Below are positions 16,263 through 23,743 of a DNA stretch of 64,000 nt, one piece after another; position 1 is the stretch's first letter, and each line of letters begins with the position of its first letter. The notes under the pieces are model-generated. The model saw only the letters and a program-made list of their open reading frames with translations, searched no databases and was not told where the DNA came from. The translations under genes and the position numbers were made by a program. Source of the stretch: a virus; the IMG/VR virus record IMGVR_UViG_3300008108_000191, positions 32,838-96,837 of that record; one strand, written 5' to 3'.

Positions 16263-16432
16263 TAATCTGCATATCCATCATCATCGTCAAAAATTTCATC
16301 GTAGTCTTGTAGACCTACTTTTACTTCCTCATAGTTGAGATAACTCTGAGTATCAGAGTATACTTCAGCTTTGAGAGAATCTACAAGTAATTCAAGATTA
16401 CGGACGATGAGTTTAAGTTTTTCTTTGTCCAT
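16262..16432 (-). CDS. Small acidic protein
   Basis: ATG 16432 (MDKEKLKLIV) gives 56 residues with an acidic tail 'YDEIFDDDDGYAD'; a TTG at 16450 would add 6 residues. It heads the 54-residue gene and thyX, downstream of a terminator at 16463-16490. Function unknown. Confidence 0.7.
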   Translation of the reverse strand: MDKEKLKLIVRNLELLVDSLKAEVYSDTQSYLNYEEVKVGLQDYDEIFDDDDGYAD

Positions 16433-16462
16433 AAGATAGGGTTCTCTCAACTCATTTTACAC

Positions 16463-16490
16463 AAAAAAAGGGAGGTCGTCAAGACCTCCC
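16463..16490 (-). terminator. Intrinsic terminator
   Basis: Perfect 8-bp stem GGGAGGTC/GACCTCCC with loop TTGAC on the minus strand, followed by a T7 run. It ends transcripts of the 16498-16671 gene. Confidence 0.8.
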
Positions 16491-16497
16491 CATCTTA

Positions 16498-16671
16498 TTA
16501 CTCACTCAGCATATTTCTACATACCCGTTTACAAGTTTGTTGGTCATCATCACATTCTATTAGACAGTTAAAATAATCATTGACTAACTCCATTTCATCA
16601 TTACAACGGTCAACTGTTTGCTCAAAGTGTCGCCATTCTGCAAGTTGATTGTAAGAGACAAGGTTGTGCAT
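16498..16671 (-). CDS. Cys-containing small protein
   Basis: GGAGG 6 nt before ATG 16671 (MHNLVSYNQL) fixes the start; the product is 57 residues. The C-terminal half has four Cys ('NCLIECDDDQQTCKRVCRN') that could bind metal or form disulfides. It lies between two terminators as a single-gene unit. The roughly 130 bp upstream of it hold no gene that I can support. Family unknown. Confidence 0.75.
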   Translation of the reverse strand: MHNLVSYNQLAEWRHFEQTVDRCNDEMELVNDYFNCLIECDDDQQTCKRVCRNMLSE

Positions 16672-16810
16672 AATGTCCTCCACGCACAAGGATAATCATA
16701 ACAAATAATTTTCGCTCATTTGTATGACCTCATTATTCTACCATATGTATATTAGATATGTTACTTAGGATACAAAAATTTATGCCTATTAGAGAAACTT
16801 ATAGACATAA

Positions 16811-16837
16811 AAAAAGAGGGAGAGTCAATCTCCCTCA
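16811..16837 (-). terminator. Intrinsic terminator
   Basis: Stem GAGGGAGA/TCTCCCTC with a 5-nt loop of the same sequence as the previous terminator (TTGAC), then a T6 run on the minus strand. It overlaps the stop of the 51-residue gene. Confidence 0.75.
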
Positions 16838-16980
16838 AACTTAAACATTTTTTCAAACCACTCATCTAGATGAATAGTATAACAGGACCAATAATTACAA
16901 CCCCTGTATGTTAGTTGATAGCAAGCAGGAGGTCTATTGTCCTTATCCATATCATCATAATGATATTTGTAGTTGTCCAT
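16825..16980 (-). CDS. 51-residue small protein (3' end within 1 nt)
   Basis: ATG 16980 opens a frame rich in Tyr and Trp ('DNRPPACYQLTYRGCNYWSC') that ends FKFEGD just inside the terminator stem. The short homopolymer near 16850 makes the exact stop coordinate uncertain by one base. Its ATG overlaps the stop of the 28-residue gene (TAATGG). It looks like a conserved cyanophage micro-protein; role unknown. Confidence 0.6.
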   Translation of the reverse strand: MDNYKYHYDDMDKDNRPPACYQLTYRGCNYWSCYTIHLDEWFEKMFKFEGD

Positions 16981-17066
16981 TATTTGTCCAACCACTGAAC
17001 ATACATTGATAAAAATACGGTTGTTAAAGCAATCGCAGCAGTAGTTGATACCATGAACTGTACCAT
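16980..17066 (-). CDS. 28-residue membrane micro-protein
   Basis: ATG 17066 preceded by TAGGAG encodes one hydrophobic segment ('STTAAIALTTVFLSMYVQW'), a single predicted membrane helix. Start and stop overlap the neighbouring genes by 1-3 nt, forming a chain of coupled micro-genes. Confidence 0.6.
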   Translation of the reverse strand: MVQFMVSTTAAIALTTVFLSMYVQWLDK

Positions 17067-17164
17067 TACCTTGCTCCTACTAATTGTGCTAGTTGGGCTT
17101 GATGACGACGCTCTTCTTTTTGTTTTTGCTCTTTAATGATTTGCAAGAAGTTTAGTTTCTTCAT
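17066..17164 (-). CDS. 32-residue basic micro-protein
   Basis: AAAGGAGGGG lies just before ATG 17164; the product is a charged helix ('IIKEQKQKEERRHQAQLAQL'). It is coupled to the DUF4278-like gene by ATGA and to the next by TAATG. Function unknown. Confidence 0.65.
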   Translation of the reverse strand: MKKLNFLQIIKEQKQKEERRHQAQLAQLVGAR

Positions 17165-17298
17165 TTGTGCCCCTCCTTTACATACTTAACACCACGATAG
17201 GTTTCGTTGTATTGTTGGGGTTGTTGCATCATCTGTTGTTGATATGCGATACGCTTTTCGGTATCGTATTCAGCACCACGATAAACTACTTTCGACAT
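17161..17298 (-). CDS. DUF4278-like small protein
   Basis: A Shine-Dalgarno TAGGAG precedes ATG 17298. The 45-residue product has two YRG motifs ('VVYRGAEYDTEKRI' and 'ETYRGVKYV'), the mark of DUF4278, a short family found in cyanobacteria and cyanophages. Function unknown. It is first in the run of coupled micro-genes. Confidence 0.7.
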   Translation of the reverse strand: MSKVVYRGAEYDTEKRIAYQQQMMQQPQQYNETYRGVKYVKEGHK

Positions 17299-17328
17299 TG
17301 GTTTTCTCCTAAAGAAATGAGATGGTTA

Positions 17329-17358
17329 GTCCCGTTCCTTCAGTCGGCTTTTGCGTCT
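17329..17358 (-). repeat. Imperfect direct repeat, copy B
   Basis: Minus strand GACGCAAAAGCCGACTGAAG then GAACGG; it pairs with copy A at 17504-17532 (GACGCAAGTAAGCCGACTCG then GAACGG). Apart from two small indels nearly all bases match. Confidence 0.55.
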
Positions 17359-17495
17359 ATGAAACAACCTTTCTTTGTGACTTGTTCAATTTCTAATATG
17401 AGACCAATTTTTTCATGGTCAGTGACGAAGTTACTAGCATTAACTCTACTAATGAGAAGTTGTGCCTGTAAGCAAGATAAAAAGAGTTGCTCCAT
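17340..17495 (-). CDS. 51-residue small protein between imperfect repeats
   Basis: ATG 17495 to TGA 17340 encodes 'SRVNASNFVTDHEKIGLIL' and a C-terminal 'KKGCFIDAKAD'. A 28-nt imperfect direct repeat lies before it and across its stop. No strong Shine-Dalgarno is seen, and the family is unknown. Confidence 0.5.
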   Translation of the reverse strand: MEQLFLSCLQAQLLISRVNASNFVTDHEKIGLILEIEQVTKKGCFIDAKAD

Positions 17496-17503
17496 AGATG
17501 AAC

Positions 17504-17532
17504 GATCCGTTCCGAGTCGGCTTACTTGCGTC
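17504..17532 (-). repeat. Imperfect direct repeat, copy A
   Basis: See copy B at 17329-17358; the two copies bracket the 51-residue micro-gene. Confidence 0.55.
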
Positions 17533-17543
17533 CTATTCAGTTT

Positions 17544-17750
17544 TTAGCACCTTTGAACAACATCCTTTCGGAGTTCTAATAGCAATCGGTCTTCTCTTCT
17601 TTGGTCTACTACATCGTCGTTTTTAACGATGTCCATTAGTTCCCACGCTGCGTCACAACTTATAGTCACAGGATATGGATTCTGTATAAGTCGTGGCGTT
17701 GAAACAGAAAGAAGTGGAACCCATGCTAAAAGCAAAAGTGCTTTAGTCAT
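17544..17750 (-). CDS. Small secreted protein
   Basis: The N-terminus MTKALLLLAWVPLLSVSTP is a clear signal peptide; the mature part (about 45 residues) has 'ISCDAAWELMDIVKNDD' and ends in Cys. The roughly 175 bp upstream contain a TATAAT box at about 17770-17775 within an inverted repeat (TAGGGG/CCCCTA) and hold no other gene. It is likely periplasmic; function unknown. Confidence 0.7.
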   Translation of the reverse strand: MTKALLLLAWVPLLSVSTPRLIQNPYPVTISCDAAWELMDIVKNDDVVDQRREDRLLLELRKDVVQRC

Positions 17751-17847
17751 AGGATGAACGTTAGGGGATTATTATACCCCTATTCATCCTATATAGGTCT
17801 TATATGTGTGAAAACAGTAACATAAGATACTAAATGGTATCTATATT

Positions 17848-17885
17848 ATACTAAAAAGCGTGAAGATTTGTGAAAACCCTCACGC
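17848..17885 (-). terminator. Possible terminator after the DUF6433 pair
   Basis: GCGTGA and TCACGC on the minus strand flank an internal GTGA/TCAC repeat and are followed by T5. The stem is short, so this is tentative. Confidence 0.35.
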
Positions 17886-17925
17886 AAGAAAATTTTGCCG
17901 GAAAAATTATTAGCGATATTGGAAA

Positions 17926-18186
17926 CTACTTTCGCTTTTTCTTTTCAGGCACATTATAACCCCATGACTTTGGATTGACTGTACCTTGAGTCCAATCCAT
18001 TCGTCTTACATCACGATACTTATCCCAATAGTGGTCAAAGATATCAGAGCGAAGACCTTGAACTACATCAAACTTTTCTTCATCATTATCACCATAAGAT
18101 ACTAGATAAGAATCTCTTGGAAGACTCTTATCGTCAGCAAAAGAAGGATCACAATTTATGTGAATAATATTGATACCCTTTCCCAT
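17926..18186 (-). CDS. Conserved cyanophage protein
   Basis: ATG 18186 (MGKGINIIHINCDP) follows the DUF6433-like stop by 1 nt; the longer frame would overlap it. The 86 residues include 'SYLVSYGDNDEEKFDVVQGL', 'DIFDHYWDKYRDVRRM' and a basic tail. I recognise it only as a recurring partner of the upstream gene. Confidence 0.75.
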   Translation of the reverse strand: MGKGINIIHINCDPSFADDKSLPRDSYLVSYGDNDEEKFDVVQGLRSDIFDHYWDKYRDVRRMDWTQGTVNPKSWGYNVPEKKKRK

Positions 18187-18187
18187 A

Positions 18188-18802
18188 TCAAGAACGATTG
18201 CCCCACTGAATATCGGGGAATGCTTCAGCAACATCATCCTGAGTAAGATTGTATTTGTCGGTTAGTTTTTTATCTTTTACAAGACAAATAATCTCTGCTT
18301 CAAGTGGGTGTAAACCTTGGAGAAGATTGATAAACATACTTTCTCTACGAATGCTGTTCATACTATCATTACCACCTTTCACAAAGAAATAAAAGTTCTT
18401 CGCCTCTTTACGAATAGTAGTTCTAGCCTGCTGATCAGTCACTCCCATTGAGAATGAACCAGTCTCATACATTCTACGTGTCTCTTGACTGATTTTGGTA
18501 GAAAGTGTACCAGAGTTTACAGTTTGTTCATCATAAGAGGAATATGGAACTTCCCCTGGTGGAAGAACACTTACAACACTCTCATCAAAGTTCCAAATGA
18601 GGATGATCTTAAGAGACATATCCTCATATTTTTTCAGAACTTCGACTTTTTTTGCTTTGGTTTTTTGTTTCGATACTAGATCAAGAACCTCAAAAACCAG
18701 TGGATTATTAGGGAGTTCTAGTGAGGTAGAAACCTTAACAGTCCTTGGTTTTGTATTGGTAGTGTTACTCGTCGTCTTCTTCGTCGTTGATTTCGTAGTC
18801 AT
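18188..18802 (-). CDS. DUF6433-like conserved phage protein
   Basis: The start is set at ATG 18802 (MTTKSTTKK). After a Thr/Lys/Ser-rich leader (1-40), the core has 'VFEVLDLVSKQKTKAKKVEV', 'LIWNFDESVVSVLPPGEVPY', 'GLHPLEAEIICLVKDKKL' and 'AFPDIQWGNR', which is the DUF6433 pattern of T4-like marine phages. Function unknown. The low-complexity leader differs from most relatives I recall. Confidence 0.78.
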   Translation of the reverse strand: MTTKSTTKKTTSNTTNTKPRTVKVSTSLELPNNPLVFEVLDLVSKQKTKAKKVEVLKKYEDMSLKIILIWNFDESVVSVLPPGEVPYSSYDEQTVNSGTLSTKISQETRRMYETGSFSMGVTDQQARTTIRKEAKNFYFFVKGGNDSMNSIRRESMFINLLQGLHPLEAEIICLVKDKKLTDKYNLTQDDVAEAFPDIQWGNRS

Positions 18803-18995
18803 GATAGTTTTCAAAGTTAAATGCAATCACCTCATCTGGAATCAGGTTACCCTGGTTATCGAACATTTCGGGGTGAGGTCTTGGAATCTCCCGATAGTTC
18901 ATCATATATTCTCTTGCTACCCAACCACCTATAAGTCCCACAATAAGAAACAATACGGTCATGAATGAACCAAAAACTAGACTAACTGCTAACAT
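18765..18995 (-). CDS. Single-pass membrane protein
   Basis: The 76 residues begin with a long hydrophobic helix ('LVFGSFMTVLFLIVGLIGGW') and continue with a polar acidic tail ending NDEEDDE. It overlaps the DUF6433-like gene by 38 nt. The gap upstream (18996-19186) has an open frame without ATG and a strong hairpin. Conserved in cyanophages; role unknown. Confidence 0.75.
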   Translation of the reverse strand: MLAVSLVFGSFMTVLFLIVGLIGGWVAREYMMNYREIPRPHPEMFDNQGNLIPDEVIAFNFENYHDYEINDEEDDE

Positions 18996-19186
18996 TTCTT
19001 TTGCCTCGGGAAACTACTATTCTTTTCCTTGACTTAAAGGAAAATTCAAAATAGATGGTAACTTCCCGATTCAGAAAGCAAACCATCTTTTCGAAGATGA
19101 TATGGAATGGTTGCGTTTGCTTTCTCTTACCTCCATTAAGCAGTAAATCAACGCCACGGTTTACGTGACTCTTGTTTTTATTTATG
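18996..19186 (-). other. Intergenic segment with hairpin and ATG-less open frame
   Basis: A large imperfect hairpin pairs AGCAAAC with GTTTGCT and CCATC with GATGATATGG (plus strand about 19075-19125). The minus strand also has a frame open from 19233 to 18982 with protein-like content ('GVDLLLNGGKRKQTQPF', 'MVCFLNREVTIYF') but no ATG before residue 50. Either a short leader RNA or a decayed gene. Confidence 0.35.
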
Positions 19187-19429
19187 TTATGACTTGATGA
19201 CTTGTTGTTCTTTGAGGAATCTGATTGTGTCAACGGAACCTCCTAGCTTTTTATCATCACAAATAACCTGAGGGAAGGTAGAACCTTCACCAAATTCAGA
19301 ATAGAATTCTTCTCTAGTAAAGTCCTCACTAAGAGTATACACGACAAACTGAGTGTTTGTCAACTCTAAGACTTTTTTTACTTTGTCGCAATATGGACAA
19401 CCTTCTTTTGAGTAAACTGTAAAATTCAT
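19187..19429 (-). CDS. Glutaredoxin
   Basis: The 80-residue thioredoxin-fold protein has the active site 'GCPYCDKVKKVL' (CPYC) near residue 10, cis-Pro 'TFPQVI' and 'GGSVDTIRFLKE'. It could reduce ribonucleotide reductase or other thiol enzymes during infection. It follows the oxygenase-like gene by 2 nt. Confidence 0.93.
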   Translation of the reverse strand: MNFTVYSKEGCPYCDKVKKVLELTNTQFVVYTLSEDFTREEFYSEFGEGSTFPQVICDDKKLGGSVDTIRFLKEQQVIKS

Positions 19430-19431
19430 TT

Positions 19432-20070
19432 TTAGTCGAAAAAGAAAATGTGAAAGAGTCGTGAATCTTCTTTGGTTTGACCAAAGTATTTTGATGCTGC
19501 GTGAATATTTTGAGCGTCAAAGATGAATAGTCTATTGAAGACATTACCAATAGAGTCAACTAACTCAAACTTGGTTTCATCGTAAAAACCACCAGCAAAT
19601 ACATCATCCGTAAAGTTGGGGTCACCAGTTCTCCTAGCACCATTCTTACTAGCGTAAAGAGAAGTTCCTGTACAATAAGGAGCATCTGGGTTGAGATATA
19701 TCATAGCAGCCCAGGTTTGACCATCGTGATGATAGACAAGGGCATCTTGTGAGGTACAGTATTGAAAACGACCACACATTCCATGAGACTCCCATTCACG
19801 GATTTTGATACCCATGATTTTTTCAAATGCTTCTTTTGTTCCAGGAACGAAGTATTGTTCTTTTGAACGACTTCCTTTGAAATAATTTAAATCTTCAGAA
19901 AACTCTTGCTGAAGAGCAAATTCTCTTACAGCATATGGGTTAGCATAAAAATTATCAACAACCCATATAGTTTTCTGCGACTGTCTATTTATTGATGAGA
20001 CTGGAAGGTATTTCATATCAATTGCATAAGTTTTCACATACGATTTGATGAAGCGATTTTCCATAATCAC
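19432..20070 (-). CDS. DUF6445-like 2-oxoglutarate/Fe(II) oxygenase-type protein
   Basis: The protein has up to 212 residues. The core shows HxD...H...R: 'LVYHHDGQTWAAMIYLNP', 'TGTSLY', 'NRLFIFDAQNIHAASKYFG' and 'SRLFHIFFF', preceded by 'VVDNFYANPYAVREFAL'. Relatives are common in marine phages, often near tail or glycan genes; the substrate is unknown. GTG 20070 gives the longest product, while ATG 20016 (MKYLPVSS) starts 2 nt after the glycosyltransferase stop and may be the true start. Confidence 0.7.
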   Translation of the reverse strand: MIMENRFIKSYVKTYAIDMKYLPVSSINRQSQKTIWVVDNFYANPYAVREFALQQEFSEDLNYFKGSRSKEQYFVPGTKEAFEKIMGIKIREWESHGMCGRFQYCTSQDALVYHHDGQTWAAMIYLNPDAPYCTGTSLYASKNGARRTGDPNFTDDVFAGGFYDETKFELVDSIGNVFNRLFIFDAQNIHAASKYFGQTKEDSRLFHIFFFD

Positions 20071-21133
20071 CGGTATCTATATAATAGTTACTATTGACAA
20101 GGAAGTGATATGTGGGAAAAGGATTAACTCTGCTCGGATCAATCAATCTTTCCGTCTGCATCTTCATCATCTGATAATCACCTAAAGTTCTGTAGCACTC
20201 AGATAATCCCACAAGATGTTCATTTCTTGGTGGACACCATTCTTCTGCACGAATATAGCAGTCAATTGCTTTTTCAAAATTATTGCAAGTTCGATTCAAG
20301 TCTCCCATAGCACATAAAGTAAAATATGCCATCTCATCAATACCAGTTACATATCCAAGTTGATGATAATTAAATCGATAATTCAGATACTCTTCATAAT
20401 AAAATAAAGCACGACGTGCCATCTCCTGATTATGCGTTTCACCTAAAGGATAAGTACCATAAGCAGCATCATTATAACTTTTAGCAATATACCAGAAGTG
20501 ATAAACATCCTCTAGCATTGTGTTGTTGGAAATGTGTTGGTTCTCAAGTTCAACAGCATCAGTAAAGAACTTAGTTGGATTTACCCAAGTCCGACCATCG
20601 TTAATAATGATGTGTCTAAATCCTCTTGCCAGACTTATTCTTGGAAACTCTTCTCCCGTTGGAACACATCCAGGTTTCAGAATACACTCGTGCCTCTTGT
20701 CGTGCCTAAACCTCCAGGGAATTTTTGTATTCCATAGACGGCAACGATACCAAATACAATTATCAGACTGTGCCGTAACATCCCAGGCATCAATTGAAGT
20801 ATCTTCTAAAACACTCCAATCAAAGTCATCATCAACGTGTAGTTGTTCATCAGCATCAATTCTGAATAACCAGTCACAACCGTGGTCAGTCTCTGTACAT
20901 TTCTGAACCAAGTCATCACTATTCCAACCAGGATAGTGCCATTCTACATTGTAGGTAAATCCAGGAATACCTTTTTGTTGAAAAAAGTCTTCAACCATCT
21001 GTTGAGTGCGGTCGTTACCATTACACTGGATAATCCAATAGTCAATGTGCTTATAACAAGAATTAAGCATTCTCTCAACGACGTGCTCCTCATTTCCAAG
21101 CATTACATTGAGACATAGTTTAGTTTTCTTCAT
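20018..21133 (-). CDS. Family 2 glycosyltransferase with C-terminal TPR-like helices
   Basis: The 371-residue protein starts 'KLCLNVMLGNEEHVVERML', a GT2 (beta-1,4-glucosyltransferase-like) fold, with the DxD motif in 'WLFRIDADEQL' near residue 94. Residues about 265-345 form helical repeats ('FEKAIDCYIRAEEWCPP', 'LSECYRTLGDYQ') typical of TPRs in such enzymes. It overlaps glf by 4 nt and belongs to the first glycan block. Confidence 0.85.
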   Translation of the reverse strand: MKKTKLCLNVMLGNEEHVVERMLNSCYKHIDYWIIQCNGNDRTQQMVEDFFQQKGIPGFTYNVEWHYPGWNSDDLVQKCTETDHGCDWLFRIDADEQLHVDDDFDWSVLEDTSIDAWDVTAQSDNCIWYRCRLWNTKIPWRFRHDKRHECILKPGCVPTGEEFPRISLARGFRHIIINDGRTWVNPTKFFTDAVELENQHISNNTMLEDVYHFWYIAKSYNDAAYGTYPLGETHNQEMARRALFYYEEYLNYRFNYHQLGYVTGIDEMAYFTLCAMGDLNRTCNNFEKAIDCYIRAEEWCPPRNEHLVGLSECYRTLGDYQMMKMQTERLIDPSRVNPFPTYHFLVNSNYYIDTGDYGKSLHQIVCENLCN

Positions 21134-22155
21134 GGCGTTAAAATAGAATCAGATAGTCCAAGTTTCTTCAGTTTTTTAGCAGTCTTGATGATGGTTTCAT
21201 CAATCGTCAGATATTCATAAGTAGCAGTTCTTCCAGTGAATACTGTGTTCTTTTCTGCCTGCATCAGAGGTTCATACAGTCTGAACTGACTGAGATACTC
21301 ACCAAATATCATTGGATAATATGGATTGTTCACACCATCAACGTGAGGAACAGGATACTCTCTTGTGACAATTGTTGTTTCTACATCCTGTTTATACCAG
21401 TAGGAATGGTCAATTGCACGGTTCCATCCATTCTCTTTATTACATTCATTCAGTTGAATATAAAGAGTTTTAGGGCAATAGACGTGTTCAAAATTCAAAG
21501 AGCGATAAGTTAATTCGCCAAACTGATAATCAAAGTAATTATCAACCTTACCAGTATAAACCAACAGGTCACACTTGTCTTTCAGTTTTCTCCACTCATC
21601 TCTGGGTGTATCCAAATGAACGGGGATACCATCCAGAATGTTTTCAAACATCCGAACAAATCCATACTTAGGAAGACCCTGATACTTGTTATTCACAAAG
21701 TAAGTTTCTTCACCAGGATTTCTTACTGCTAGTCGTGCAAGAATACTCTGAGGAAGTTCCTCAAAGGGAGTATTCCACATCTTTTCAGAATAATCCCTGA
21801 AGACTAAATCAATAATTTCTTCATCAGAAAGTCGTCGTCCAATAATTCTATCAGACGTATCATTATAAGGAATGGGGATTTTACCCAGTTTAGTATTTGC
21901 CCAGACCTTGACTGAGAAATCATTAAACTCCGAAAACTGATGCAACCAGTTCCAGACTTTCTCACTATTAGTATGAATTGCGTGTGGACCATGTGCATGG
22001 ACAATACAACGGGTCTTTTCATCAATATAGTCGTAGCAATTACCAGAAATATAAGATCTAGTTTCAAATACTTCTACATCCCACCCATTATCTTTTAAAA
22101 TTCTAGCGGCAGTTGAACCTGCTGTTCCTGCGCCGATTACATATGCAAGTGCCAT
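21130..22155 (-). CDS. glf: UDP-galactopyranose mutase
   Basis: The 341-residue flavoprotein has a Rossmann start 'VIGAGTAGSTAARIL', then 'GGxxxx'-equivalent 'YISGNCYDYID', 'HAHGPHAIHTNSEKVW' and 'YSEKMWNTPFEELP', all UGM hallmarks, and the late Arg/Tyr strand 'VTREYPVP'. It converts UDP-Galp to UDP-Galf, a precursor for galactofuranose in glycans. Its presence with transferases points to glycan building or remodelling in the infected cell or on the virion. Confidence 0.92.
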   Translation of the reverse strand: MALAYVIGAGTAGSTAARILKDNGWDVEVFETRSYISGNCYDYIDEKTRCIVHAHGPHAIHTNSEKVWNWLHQFSEFNDFSVKVWANTKLGKIPIPYNDTSDRIIGRRLSDEEIIDLVFRDYSEKMWNTPFEELPQSILARLAVRNPGEETYFVNNKYQGLPKYGFVRMFENILDGIPVHLDTPRDEWRKLKDKCDLLVYTGKVDNYFDYQFGELTYRSLNFEHVYCPKTLYIQLNECNKENGWNRAIDHSYWYKQDVETTIVTREYPVPHVDGVNNPYYPMIFGEYLSQFRLYEPLMQAEKNTVFTGRTATYEYLTIDETIIKTAKKLKKLGLSDSILTP

Positions 22156-22160
22156 AAAAA

Positions 22161-23393
22161 TTAAATTGCAAGAATTCCAGGGAAACGTTCTTCATCCTTA
22201 ATTGCTGTCAACCAAGCAGTGACAACAGGAATATGTGGTGCCATTTCCCAAGTATTTAACCGATACGTTTGAAAGCGAATATCATAGTTTCTAATGAAGT
22301 TTGCTAGCTGTTTGTTGGTATAATACCAGAAACTATGTTCATTCCAGAAGCTAACGTGAGTTGGGTCTTGGAATGCACCCCTACCATCAGTAGAAGGAAC
22401 CTCAATCATTGCCCAACCACCGTGTGCAAGGACCCGATGAATTTCTCTCATTGACTTAACAGGGTCTCTCAGGTGCTCTAGAACATGACTTGCATTCAAA
22501 ACACCAACACTATTATCAGGAAGTGGGATGCCATCATTCAGGTCACAAGTAATATCAGCACCCTCCTGGTCAATGGTTACATAACCAGGACGAGGATAAA
22601 GTCCACCACCAATATCAACTTTCAGAAGTCCACGGTCTTCTGCATCTTTCTCTGCAAGTTGATATCCATACTCATAATAAAGGTCTACGGTCTTAGTTTG
22701 AATTTGAGCATTTCTTTCTAGGTAAGTATTGTCACCATAAACCCTATAGATGTAAAGAGGTTTTTGAATATGATACATCTTCGTATTCAGATAGGTTCTT
22801 ATCATCAACTCGTGGTCATCACATATACTTAATTGAACATTATGCCCACCGATTGATTGATAAACACTCCTTCTCCAAGATCTAACATGGTCAGGAGAAT
22901 ACCAGATGAATGATAATGCCTGACTAGTTGGACGCCAAGAGTTCATCACATAACGGTCTTTACCACGAAAATTGTAGAAGTAGTAAGACCAACCATGCTG
23001 CTCATTATAAGGAACAAAGTTATCATCATACACAGCAACATCACTGTACACAAAACCAACACTCTCGTCTTGGTATGCCTTGTTAAGTTCTTCCAGACAG
23101 TCTGGTGTGATCATATCATCATGGTCAACTTCCACAAGGACATCACCAGAACCAAGATGGAATGCCTTGCTCTTGTGAAACCCAACGTTAGGATTATTTT
23201 CATTACACTCGTAGATCTTTACCCTCCCATCATTCTCAATTTCTGGAGAGAGTTTGCTACGGTTAAACTTACCATTCAACCACAAAATCCACTCCCAGTT
23301 CTCATAAGTCTGAGCACACAGACTTTCGTAGAGTTCTTGAAGGTAGGGAGTGTTCTTGTGGGATGGCGAAATAATGCTGAACTTATAATCCAT
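22161..23393 (-). CDS. Fused glycosyltransferase (GT2) and methyltransferase
   Basis: The 410-residue protein has two parts. Residues 1-235 are a GT-A domain: 'FSIISPSHKNTPYLQELYES', 'WILWLNGKFN' and DHDD in 'LVEVDHDDMITPDCL'. Residues about 255-400 are a class I SAM methyltransferase: 'VDIGGGLYPRPGYVTID', 'SVGVLNASHVLEHL' and 'LAHGGWAMIEVPS'. Such fusions fit capped or methylated glycan synthesis. It starts about 30 nt after the truncated oxygenase-like gene. Confidence 0.85.
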   Translation of the reverse strand: MDYKFSIISPSHKNTPYLQELYESLCAQTYENWEWILWLNGKFNRSKLSPEIENDGRVKIYECNENNPNVGFHKSKAFHLGSGDVLVEVDHDDMITPDCLEELNKAYQDESVGFVYSDVAVYDDNFVPYNEQHGWSYYFYNFRGKDRYVMNSWRPTSQALSFIWYSPDHVRSWRRSVYQSIGGHNVQLSICDDHELMIRTYLNTKMYHIQKPLYIYRVYGDNTYLERNAQIQTKTVDLYYEYGYQLAEKDAEDRGLLKVDIGGGLYPRPGYVTIDQEGADITCDLNDGIPLPDNSVGVLNASHVLEHLRDPVKSMREIHRVLAHGGWAMIEVPSTDGRGAFQDPTHVSFWNEHSFWYYTNKQLANFIRNYDIRFQTYRLNTWEMAPHIPVVTAWLTAIKDEERFPGILAI

Positions 23394-23424
23394 TCAAGTA
23401 AAGGTGATATAGAAGTATTATACC

Positions 23425-23742
23425 TTATGTAGTTGGTTCAGTCAAACTATTTTTTGAAATTTTTGAAACTACTTTTTTTAACTGATCATTCACTAGATAT
23501 GGTAGTTCAGTTCCCCTCATGTTCTGAATATAAATTTTTCTACCATCAATATATTTTTTACCATTATCTGGTTTGTAAAGACCACCCACTAAAGTTATAG
23601 GTAGTTTTTCTATCTCACAATTAACCGCATCTAAATCACAATAAAAATTATCAAGTATACTAATATCAGTCAAACCATAATTTATGGTTGTGACATTCAA
23701 CTTCTCACTTAACTTAAAAACATCATTATCAAAAAATATCAT
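23425..23742 (-). CDS. Truncated oxygenase-like N-terminal domain protein
   Basis: The 105 residues contain 'INYGLTDISILDNFYCDLDA', 'LVGGLYKPDNGKKYIDGR' and 'IYIQNMRGTELPYL'. This resembles the N-terminal part of 2OG-oxygenase-like phage proteins (the 'VIDNFYENPDEVR' type) without the HxD/H core. It probably is a short paralog or remnant; no downstream frame completes it. Confidence 0.5.
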   Translation of the reverse strand: MIFFDNDVFKLSEKLNVTTINYGLTDISILDNFYCDLDAVNCEIEKLPITLVGGLYKPDNGKKYIDGRKIYIQNMRGTELPYLVNDQLKKVVSKISKNSLTEPTT

Positions 23743-23743
23743 A

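Noticed and set aside
17167-17547. A 126-residue plus-strand frame
   Set aside because: It runs opposite several micro-genes with good Shine-Dalgarno sequences and has a Cys/Leu-rich, non-family-like composition.
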